Part shown: piece by piece, positions 8,049 to 13,514 of the stretch
How the letters are laid out: every line of letters starts with the position of its first letter
Numbering within the stretch: position 1 is the first letter of the stretch
Origin: 2-02-FULL-62-14 sp035632555
GTDB lineage: Bacteria; Nitrospirota; Nitrospiria; Nitrospirales; Nitrospiraceae
NCBI GenBank assembly: GCA_035632555.1
Contig: DASQGO010000119.1
Span: 1 to 13,514, forward strand
Direction: 5' to 3'
DNA: 13,514 nucleotides
Notes under the pieces: generated by a model
Database searches by the model: none
Told to the model about the DNA's origin: nothing
Seen by the model: the letters and a program-made list of their open reading frames with translations, nothing else
Made by a program: the position numbers and the translations under genes

Positions 8049-9254
8049 ATGAAGATGGTCTTGCCTCGTGTCGCCCTGGTCCCGGCTGTCCTGTGCGTGC
8101 TCTCAGCTGGGATCTTCGCGGACCGTGCGAGTGCGGACACAACGTATTTCCCCATCCCCACTGCCTCCGCCACACGCAACGACGGGAACGACGCCGGGCT
8201 GATCGTCCCGATTCTCGTGACCGATCCTGACGGCGAGCTGAAATACATCCATGCGCCGATGCTGATCCACAACTCTATCGTCGGCACACGGGGTACGTAC
8301 AATTTGTTCAAGTACGATCCGGGCGGACGCCAGATGCGATTTCAGGCATCCTTCACCGAGCGGATCGAACGCAAGCTGGTCTTCAGTTATCTGGACCCGG
8401 CGCTGAGCGATGGCCGCTATGCGCTCAACGTCGGTGCGTCGTTCTTCAAGAACGCCACGTCCCGATTCTTCGGAATCAGCCAGCAGACGGTGGAACAGGA
8501 TGAAACCAACTATACATCGCGCGAAGTCCGCGCGAACTGGAAATTCGGCGCGTATCTCAACGAAGTGACGCAAGTCGCAATCGGCCAGCGGTACCGCGAA
8601 GTCCGCATTCAGCCCGGTGGGGCCACGGAACTGCCCTATGCGATGTCGCGGTTTCCCACTGTCGATGGCATGCAGGGAGCGGCTATCTACGGACACCGGA
8701 TCACGTTTCACTACGATACGCGCGACAACCTGGTTTCACCGACGGTCGGCACGCAGGTGACGGCCTATGCCGAGCTGAACGAGAACTTCCGCAACGGGAC
8801 GAACCCGGTCTACGCCAAGACGGAGCTTGAGATCAAGAAGTTGTTCCCGAGCGAGTCAAAGCAGATGATCCTGGTGGTTCGTGGAGATTTGCAGACAACC
8901 CACGGGTTTCAAGTTCCCTTTTACGAACGCAGTTCGCTGGGAGGCCAGAACAATCTGCGCGGGTATGGGATGGACCGGTTTATCGACGACCATCTCGTGG
9001 TGTTCAATATCGAGCAGCGCATTCACGTGCTGCGAACCAAAGTGGCCAACGTGATGGCAGAGTTCGAGGTAGCGCCCTTTGTCGATATGGGCAAGACCTT
9101 CAATACATTCAAAGACCGACAATTCAAGGATTATGTCGTCACCCCCGGAATTGGATTCCGTGGCCTCGTCCGTCCTGGTACCGTCGGCCGAATCGACTAT
9201 GGCTATAGTAAGGAAGGCGGGGCGGTGTTCGCCGGATTGGATTACCCGTTTTAA
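8049..9254 (+). CDS. Omp85/D15-type outer-membrane beta-barrel protein without POTRA domains
   Basis: The product is a 401-residue predicted outer-membrane protein. An N-terminal signal peptide has a hydrophobic core at about 5-24 and an ASA-type cleavage site near residue 29 (DRASAD). The mature protein starts almost at once with beta strands (YFPIPTASATRNDGNDAG). It continues with alternating amphipathic strands and turns to the last residue, and ends GLDYPF with a C-terminal Phe, the classic outer-membrane sorting signal. NLRGYGMDRF around Arg304 resembles the conserved L6-loop RGF/RGY motif of BamA/TamA barrels. HYDTRDNLVSPTVGT (about 220-234) matches the usual D-x-R-D strand of the surface-antigen family. 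There is no space for POTRA domains. No strong ribosome site precedes the ATG; AAGG near 8026 is too far, and an ATG two codons later is also possible. It closes the mla run, suggesting a role as the outer-membrane partner. Its exact function is unknown; Omp85 membership is inferred by eye. Confidence 0.8.
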   Translation: MKMVLPRVALVPAVLCVLSAGIFADRASADTTYFPIPTASATRNDGNDAGLIVPILVTDPDGELKYIHAPMLIHNSIVGTRGTYNLFKYDPGGRQMRFQASFTERIERKLVFSYLDPALSDGRYALNVGASFFKNATSRFFGISQQTVEQDETNYTSREVRANWKFGAYLNEVTQVAIGQRYREVRIQPGGATELPYAMSRFPTVDGMQGAAIYGHRITFHYDTRDNLVSPTVGTQVTAYAELNENFRNGTNPVYAKTELEIKKLFPSESKQMILVVRGDLQTTHGFQVPFYERSSLGGQNNLRGYGMDRFIDDHLVVFNIEQRIHVLRTKVANVMAEFEVAPFVDMGKTFNTFKDRQFKDYVVTPGIGFRGLVRPGTVGRIDYGYSKEGGAVFAGLDYPF

Positions 9255-9294
9255 TTTAAAGGGTGCAGGATGAGCCATAAGCAATCGCAAGTGC

Positions 9295-9334
9295 TTGACA
9301 GCGTGAAGAATTCTGTGGGAAACTATTTTATAAT
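9295..9334 (+). promoter_or_regulatory. Probable promoter for dxs-ispG, with unusual spacing
   Basis: A perfect TATAAT lies at 9329-9334 in an AT-rich patch, and a perfect TTGACA lies at 9295-9300. The two are 28 bases apart, too far for one ordinary sigma70 promoter. The TATAAT may work with a poor -35 near 9306-9311, or the region may need an activator that bends or untwists the spacer. Transcription would start near 9341, giving a leader of about 84 bases. The leader holds only a weak four-pair hairpin (CAGC/GCTG near 9370-9382) and no riboswitch that I recognise. Confidence 0.5.
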
Positions 9335-9410
9335 TTCCGCAAGATATCTGCACGCAGGTGGTTTCAGGTCAGCTCCCGGCTGTTACCTCGAATAAAGAAG
9401 CGTGTGAGTG

Positions 9411-9416
9411 AAGGAG
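9411..9416 (+). promoter_or_regulatory. Ribosome binding site that sets the dxs start
   Basis: AAGGAG lies eight bases before the ATG at 9425. The upstream in-frame GTG at 9404 would place this site inside the gene, so 9425 is preferred. Confidence 0.75.
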
Positions 9417-9424
9417 TAAAGGTC

Positions 9425-11419
9425 ATGGCATTGTTGAAAACCATCAATAGTCCCGCTGATTTGAAGCGGATGCCGCCGGAGCAGTTTCCAGCCCTCTGCC
9501 AGGAAATCCGGGAACAGATCGTCTCCGTCGTGTCCAACGTCGGGGGGCATCTGGCGTCCAATCTGGGTGTCGTCGAATTGACGGTGGCGATGCATTACCT
9601 GCTGGATACCCCGAAGGACAAGATTGTCTGGGATACCAGCAATCAGGCATATGCCCATAAGCTCCTGACCGGCCGTCGCGAGCAGTTCCATACGCTGCGG
9701 CAATCCGGCGGGCTGAGCGGCTTCTGCAAACGGGAAGAGAGCGTTTACGACACGTTCAATGCGGGGCATGCGGGCACCGGCGTATCGGCGGCGTTCGGGA
9801 TGGCGGAAGCACGCGATCAAAAGGGCGAACGACATAAAGTAATCTGCGTAGTCGGTGACGGCGCGATGACGGCTGGCATGACGCTCGAGGGCATGCACCA
9901 TGCGGGCGGCTCCAAGCGGGATTTCCTGGTGGTCCTGAACGATAACCAGATGTCCATTTCGAAAAACGTCGGCGCGATCTCGGCCTATCTCAACCGCACC
10001 TTCACGGGCGAGTTCTATCTCAAGATGAAAGAGGAGGCCCGCCATCTCCTGAGCGCGATTCCTCACATCGGTCACGATGTGCAAAAGATGGCTCATCGGG
10101 CGGAGGAATTGGCCAAGGGACTGATTCTGCCGGGCCTGCTGTTCGAAGAATTGGGATTCCAGTATGTCGGTCCGATCGACGGGCACAATTTCGAGCATCT
10201 CCTGCCGATTCTCGACCACGTGCTCAAGCTCAGGGGCCCTGTGCTGCTGCACGTGATCACCAAGAAGGGCCTGGGCTACGAGCCGGCCGAGAAGAACCCG
10301 GTCTGGTTCCATGCCTGTCCGTCGTTCGTGCGTGAGACCGGCGCGCCGGCAAAAAAACCCTCGCGGCCGAGCTACACGGCGCATGCCATCGACGCCTTGA
10401 CGAAGATGGCCCGCCAGGACAAGAAAGTCGTCGCAATCACTGCGGCCATGTGCGAGGGCACGGGCCTCACGGGGTTCGAGAAGGAATTTCCGGACCGCCT
10501 CTACGATGTCGGCATCGCCGAGCAGCATGCGGTGACGTTTGCCGCCGGTCTGGCCACGCAGGGCCTCAGGCCGGCCGTGTGCATGTACGCAACATTCCTG
10601 CAGCGTGCCTACGATCAAGTCGTGCATGACGTCGCGACGCAGAATCTGCCGGTGGCGTTTCTGATTGATCGCGGAGGGCTGGTCGCGGAAGACGGCACCA
10701 CGCACCACGGGGCTTTCGATTACGCCTATCTCAGGCACGTGCCGAACATGGTGATCATGGCGCCGAAGGACGAAAACGAGTTGCAGCACATGGTGAAGAC
10801 CTCCTTGACCCACGACGGGCCGGTCTCCGTGCGCTATCCGCGCGGCGCCTGCCTTGGCGTGCCGATGGATCAGGACATGAAGCAGCTTCCGGTCGGCAAG
10901 GGCGAATTGCTGAAGGACGGAACCGATATCGCCATTGTGGCGATCGGTGTTACCGTGTGGCACGCGGTGCATGCCGCCGAGCGGCTGGAGCAGGAGGGCA
11001 TTTCCGTTGCGGTGATCAATGCGCGATTTGTGAAGCCGCTGGATCATGCCTTGATCGGCCAGGTTGCCAGGCACGTCCGGTGCGTGCTGACGGTGGAAGA
11101 AGGCTCCAAAATGGGCGGGTTTGGCTCGGCGGTGCTCGAGTCCCTGTCGGACCAGGGCATCACGAACGTGCCGACTCGACTGATGGGTCTGCCGGATTGG
11201 TACATCGAGCAGGGGCCCCAGGATCTCCTTCGCGAGAAGTACGGATTGACCGCCGACGGCATCTATCAGGAAGCCAAGAGACTCTGGACGCAAGTGTCGG
11301 CCGGGATCAGCACCGCCGCCCAGCCGACGTCCAGCGAAAGCCGTCCTCGTGCCAAACAGGGACAGCGCGCGGCGTTTCCCGGCTTGAAGGGTGCGGACGG
11401 AGACGAGCAGGGCAGCTAG
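9425..11419 (+). CDS. dxs: 1-deoxy-D-xylulose-5-phosphate synthase
   Basis: This thiamine-diphosphate enzyme joins pyruvate and glyceraldehyde 3-phosphate, the first step of the MEP pathway. The preferred start gives 664 residues, against 620 in E. coli. The first domain has GGHLASNLG with His42 (equivalent to essential E. coli His49) and the ThDP/Mg motif GDG (144-146) followed by LNDNQMS. The second has Glu366 in AEQHAVTFAAG, the ThDP-activating glutamate, and DRGGLVAEDGTTHHG. The C-terminal transketolase-like domain ends near residue 625, and a hydrophilic tail of about 35-40 residues follows. Two motifs depart from the usual form: GHQAY is SNQAY, putting Asn73 where E. coli has His80, and GHSSTS is GHAGTG. 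The gene has its own leader and is followed after 19 bases by ispG. Dxs is the best call given the overall match; a divergent Dxs-like paralogue is possible. Confidence 0.94.
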   Translation: MALLKTINSPADLKRMPPEQFPALCQEIREQIVSVVSNVGGHLASNLGVVELTVAMHYLLDTPKDKIVWDTSNQAYAHKLLTGRREQFHTLRQSGGLSGFCKREESVYDTFNAGHAGTGVSAAFGMAEARDQKGERHKVICVVGDGAMTAGMTLEGMHHAGGSKRDFLVVLNDNQMSISKNVGAISAYLNRTFTGEFYLKMKEEARHLLSAIPHIGHDVQKMAHRAEELAKGLILPGLLFEELGFQYVGPIDGHNFEHLLPILDHVLKLRGPVLLHVITKKGLGYEPAEKNPVWFHACPSFVRETGAPAKKPSRPSYTAHAIDALTKMARQDKKVVAITAAMCEGTGLTGFEKEFPDRLYDVGIAEQHAVTFAAGLATQGLRPAVCMYATFLQRAYDQVVHDVATQNLPVAFLIDRGGLVAEDGTTHHGAFDYAYLRHVPNMVIMAPKDENELQHMVKTSLTHDGPVSVRYPRGACLGVPMDQDMKQLPVGKGELLKDGTDIAIVAIGVTVWHAVHAAERLEQEGISVAVINARFVKPLDHALIGQVARHVRCVLTVEEGSKMGGFGSAVLESLSDQGITNVPTRLMGLPDWYIEQGPQDLLREKYGLTADGIYQEAKRLWTQVSAGISTAAQPTSSESRPRAKQGQRAAFPGLKGADGDEQGS

Positions 11420-11438
11420 ATCAACGCGAACGGACCGC

Positions 11439-12644
11439 ATGCACATCACGCGTCGTAAAACCAGACAGATCAAGGTCGGCAAGATCAAGATCGGCGGCGA
11501 TGCGCCGATTGCCGTCCAATCCATGTGCTCGACCGACACGCGCGATATCAAGGCGACGGTCGAGCAGATCAAGCAACTCGAAGCGGTCGGTTGTGAAATC
11601 ATTCGCGTTGCCGTGCCTGACATGGATTCGGCGGCGGCGCTTCCCAAGATCAAGGCGCAGATGACCGTGCCGCTGATCGCCGATATTCACTTCGATCACC
11701 GCCTCGCTCTGGAAGCAGCCAAGGTTGTGGATTGCGTGCGGATCAATCCCGGCAACATCGGCGCCTGGTGGAAAGTGCAGGAGGTCATCAAGGCTGTCAA
11801 CGAGCGGGGCATTCCGCTGAGAATCGGTGTCAACGGCGGTTCGCTGGAACGGCCGTTGCTGGATAAATATGGATGGCCCAGTCCCGAGGCCCTGGCCGAA
11901 TCCGCGCTGAACGCGGTGCACGCGCTCGAGGACGAAGGCTTTACCAACATGAAGGTGTCGCTCAAAGCCTCCGACGTGAAACACGCGGTCGATGCCTACT
12001 GGATCTTCGCGATGCAGTCGAACTATCCGCTGCACATCGGCATTACCGAAGCCGGAACGGCCATGACCGGCGCGGTCAAGTCCGCGATCGGGCTCGGCTG
12101 GCTGCTGTCGCAGGGAATCGGCGACACGCTGCGGGTTTCCCTGGCTGCCGATCCGGTCGAGGAAGTGAAAGTCGGCTTCGAGATTTTGAAATCGCTCGAA
12201 CTGCGCCACCGCGGCATCAACGTGATCGCCTGCCCGACCTGCGGCCGCGTTGAGATCGACGTCATCCGTATGGCGAATGAACTCGAGAAAAAACTTGGGC
12301 ACATCAAGGTGCCGCTCAACGTGTCCGTGCTGGGTTGCGTGGTGAACGGCATCGGCGAAGGCAAGGAGGCGGACATCGGCATTGCCGGCGGCGAGGGTGT
12401 CGGCATCCTGTTCAAGAAAGGCAAGCTGGTGCGCAAGGTGCCGATGGATCAATTGATGGATGTCCTGATCCCGGAAGTCGAATTGATGGCCAAGGAAAAA
12501 GAGGCCGAGGAAGCCAGTGGCGAATCGGCGCCTCCCTCAGGCCATGATGACAACGGTCTATCCGAATGGATGCAGTCTCAGCAGGCTTCGGATCGTCCCT
12601 CGACGCGTGGTCGCGAGATTCCGGTTCTGCCGAACAAGCGGTAA
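11439..12644 (+). CDS. ispG: 4-hydroxy-3-methylbut-2-enyl diphosphate synthase (IspG/GcpE)
   Basis: This [4Fe-4S] enzyme converts the cyclic MEcPP to HMBPP, the penultimate step of the MEP pathway. It has 401 residues from the ATG at 11439. An in-frame GTG at 11391 would overlap the dxs end and add 16 Arg/Thr-rich residues; it is rejected because the family N-terminus begins near TRRKTRQIKVG. The TIM barrel spans about 1-255 (VQSMCSTDTRD, ADIHFDHRLA, RINPGNIG, GVNGGSLE). The cluster domain has Cys265 and Cys268 in CPTCGR, Cys300 in LGCVVNG, and Glu307 in NGIGEG, the four expected iron-sulfur ligands. The tail after about residue 355 is acidic and low-complexity, an add-on. No good Shine-Dalgarno precedes the ATG, and the 19-base gap after dxs suggests one transcript with it. 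This is the two-domain bacterial form. Confidence 0.96.
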   Translation: MHITRRKTRQIKVGKIKIGGDAPIAVQSMCSTDTRDIKATVEQIKQLEAVGCEIIRVAVPDMDSAAALPKIKAQMTVPLIADIHFDHRLALEAAKVVDCVRINPGNIGAWWKVQEVIKAVNERGIPLRIGVNGGSLERPLLDKYGWPSPEALAESALNAVHALEDEGFTNMKVSLKASDVKHAVDAYWIFAMQSNYPLHIGITEAGTAMTGAVKSAIGLGWLLSQGIGDTLRVSLAADPVEEVKVGFEILKSLELRHRGINVIACPTCGRVEIDVIRMANELEKKLGHIKVPLNVSVLGCVVNGIGEGKEADIGIAGGEGVGILFKKGKLVRKVPMDQLMDVLIPEVELMAKEKEAEEASGESAPPSGHDDNGLSEWMQSQQASDRPSTRGREIPVLPNKR

Positions 12645-12686
12645 GACTAGCCCCCGTCTCTCTCCGAATTTCATCCGAGCGGCAAG

Positions 12687-12715
12687 TTGTGTTGGCGAAA
12701 CCTCGCCGTTATAAT
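12687..12715 (+). promoter_or_regulatory. Promoter of tRNA-Cys
   Basis: TTGTGT at 12687-12692 and a perfect TATAAT at 12710-12715 are 17 bases apart. Transcription would start near 12722, just before the mature tRNA 5' end at 12725, so almost no 5' leader would be removed. A GGCGA/TCGCC hairpin lies in the spacer (12694-12707). Confidence 0.7.
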
Positions 12716-12724
12716 GCCTGCCGT

Positions 12725-12800
12725 GGCGCCGTACCCAAGTGGCTAAGGGAGCAGTCTGCAAAACTGCGATGCGGCGGTTCGAACCCGCCCGGCGCCTCCA
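12725..12800 (+). tRNA. tRNA-Cys (anticodon GCA), CCA encoded
   Basis: A full cloverleaf of 76 bases. The acceptor GGCGCCG (12725-12731) pairs with CGGCGCC (12790-12796). The D-stem is CCC/GGG (12734-12736 with 12747-12749). The anticodon stem is GCAGT/ACTGC with loop CTGCAAA and anticodon GCA at 12758-12760. The T-stem is GGCGG/CCGCC with loop TTCGAAC (12778-12784). The discriminator is T at 12797, as expected for Cys tRNAs, and CCA is encoded at 12798-12800. It sits between ispG and hpnH with its own promoter. Confidence 0.98.
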
Positions 12801-12818
12801 TACCGCACTTCGTGTGAG

Positions 12819-12845
12819 CCGCCGCGTTCAATCAAATCGCGGCGG
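12819..12845 (+). terminator. GC-rich hairpin after tRNA-Cys, possible terminator
   Basis: CCGCCGCG (12819-12826) and CGCGGCGG (12838-12845) form a perfect eight-pair stem around an 11-base AT-rich loop, 18 bases after the tRNA CCA end. The bases that follow are only weakly T-rich, so termination may be inefficient or the hairpin may be a tRNA 3'-trailer structure. It separates the tRNA transcript from the hpnH promoter. Confidence 0.45.
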
Positions 12846-12926
12846 GTAGTTACGTTTCCTCCAGCAGGCTTTCGATTCCTCACTTCGCCCGAGCCGCTCG
12901 CGATTCGTTGAACCGTCGGACATTCA

Positions 12927-12956
12927 TTGACGATTCGCGCACGCGGGTGGTACTAT
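12927..12956 (+). promoter_or_regulatory. Promoter of hpnH
   Basis: TTGACG at 12927-12932 and TACTAT at 12951-12956 are 18 bases apart, and TGG directly before the second box gives an extended -10 (TGN). The predicted start near 12963 leaves a leader of about 27 bases before the hpnH ATG. It suggests hpnH is transcribed separately from dxs-ispG. Confidence 0.6.
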
Positions 12957-12981
12957 CTGACCCATCATTTCTTCAGGAATT

Positions 12982-12986
12982 GGAGG
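12982..12986 (+). promoter_or_regulatory. Ribosome binding site of hpnH
   Basis: GGAGG lies three bases before the ATG at 12990. The site is strong but closer than usual; the next in-frame ATG (codon 7) has no site, and the family N-terminus fits 12990. Confidence 0.6.
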
Positions 12987-12989
12987 CCG

Positions 12990-13514
12990 ATGGCAGTTCC
13001 CGTTTCCCAGATGTACACGGTGGCGAAGTACGTGCTTACGCAGCAACTCAAGGGCGTGAAGCGCTACCCGCTTGTCCTCATGCTGGAACCGCTCTTCCGG
13101 TGCAATCTGGCCTGTGCCGGGTGCGGCAAGATTCAATACCCCGACCACGTTCTCGACAAGCACCTGACGCCCGAGCAATGCTGGGCCGCCACCGACGAAT
13201 GCGGAGCGCCCATCGTGAGTATTCCCGGCGGAGAGCCGCTGATTCATCCCAAGATGGCCGAGATTGTCCGCGGGCTTGTCGAGCGCAAAAAGTATGTCTA
13301 CGTCTGCACCAACGCCATTCTCCTGGAGCGCAAACTGGACGAATACGCGCCGTCCAAGTATCTGACCTTCAGCATCCATATGGACGGATTGCGCGACGAG
13401 CACGATCTGGCGGTATGCCGGGATGGCGTCTACGATGTGGCGATCAAGGCCATCCGCGAAGCGCTGAAACGGGCGCATCGCGTCACCACCAATACGACGC
13501 TGTTTGACGATGCC
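12990..13514 (+). CDS. hpnH: Adenosylhopane synthase HpnH, radical SAM (3' end outside window)
   Basis: This is the first 175 residues of HpnH, which uses a 5'-deoxyadenosyl radical from S-adenosylmethionine to attach adenosine to diploptene, the first step of side-chain hopanoids. The radical SAM cluster motif CX3CX2C is Cys38, Cys42 and Cys45 in RCNLACAGCGK. SIPGGEPLIHP (about 76-86) is the GGE motif that contacts SAM. The N-terminus MAVPVSQMYTVAKYVL and the KRYPLVLMLEPLFRCN stretch are characteristic of HpnH rather than other radical SAM proteins. The frame is open to the last base, so the C-terminal half (of a usual total of about 330-380 residues) is downstream. The product is the substrate of the HpnG encoded earlier. 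It has its own promoter after the tRNA-Cys gene. Confidence 0.95.
   Translation, partial: MAVPVSQMYTVAKYVLTQQLKGVKRYPLVLMLEPLFRCNLACAGCGKIQYPDHVLDKHLTPEQCWAATDECGAPIVSIPGGEPLIHPKMAEIVRGLVERKKYVYVCTNAILLERKLDEYAPSKYLTFSIHMDGLRDEHDLAVCRDGVYDVAIKAIREALKRAHRVTTNTTLFDDA

Noticed and set aside
9341..9424. Possible thiamine or other riboswitch in the dxs leader
   Set aside because: The leader is short and shows no conserved thiamine-box elements or strong stems.
11391..11438. Earlier GTG start for ispG overlapping dxs
   Set aside because: The added residues are Arg/Thr-rich and do not match the family, and the ATG at 11439 fits the known N-terminus.
9383..11653. Very long minus-strand open frame (756 codons) opposite dxs
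   Set aside because: It mirrors the codon pattern of a well-supported dxs and shows no recognisable domain. Long antisense frames are expected in GC-rich genes. Similar antisense frames at 3149-4438 and 5088-6554 were rejected on the same grounds.
12694..12707. GGCGA/TCGCC hairpin after ispG as a terminator
   Set aside because: Only five pairs, no T-run, and it lies in the spacer of the tRNA promoter, so it may be chance.
1..13514. CRISPR arrays, insertion sequences, prophage or toxin-antitoxin genes
   Set aside because: No spaced direct repeats, transposase or integrase motifs, or terminal inverted repeats were seen; the region reads as core metabolic genes.

Overview
The window is a compact, GC-rich, almost entirely plus-strand stretch of a Gram-negative chromosome. 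It centres on hopanoid and isoprenoid biosynthesis and on lipid traffic across the cell envelope. I infer a member of the Nitrospirota, probably Nitrospira-like. That rests on general protein resemblance, GC-rich codon use and gene content, not on a database search. A Gram-negative envelope is clear from the MlaC-type periplasmic protein and the outer-membrane beta-barrel that ends in phenylalanine.

Layout. (1) Positions 1-2046 hold the 3' part of smc: hinge, coiled coil and C-terminal ATPase head. (2) A good sigma70-type promoter at 2093-2121 precedes shc, squalene-hopene cyclase, whose best start is 2216 and not the longer 2138 alternative. (3) A tight run follows: hpnG (GTG start), mlaE, mlaF, mlaD, mlaC and a small Omp85/D15-type outer-membrane barrel, ending at 9254. 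hpnG/mlaE and mlaE/mlaF look translationally coupled. (4) A 170-base AT-richer gap with a TATAAT box leads into dxs and ispG, two enzymes of the MEP isoprenoid pathway. (5) A tRNA-Cys gene with its own promoter and encoded CCA lies at 12725-12800, followed by a GC-rich hairpin. (6) The 5' part of hpnH, the radical SAM adenosylhopane synthase, starts at 12990 and runs off the end behind its own promoter.

How the genes fit together. Dxs and IspG act in isopentenyl precursor supply. Squalene made from those precursors (its synthase is not in the window) is cyclised by Shc. HpnH adds the adenosyl group, and HpnG removes adenine to open the way to side-chain hopanoids such as bacteriohopanetetrol. 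The MlaE/F/D/C set gives an inner-membrane ABC lipid transporter, its MCE subunit and a periplasmic carrier. The adjoining barrel supplies a possible outer-membrane partner. The most interesting inference is that hpnG-mlaEFDC-omp is a dedicated trans-envelope hopanoid or phospholipid route. In it, a POTRA-less Omp85-family barrel stands where MlaA would be expected, and neither mlaA nor mlaB is present in the window. A second point is an Asn replacing the usual His of the DXS GHQAY motif.
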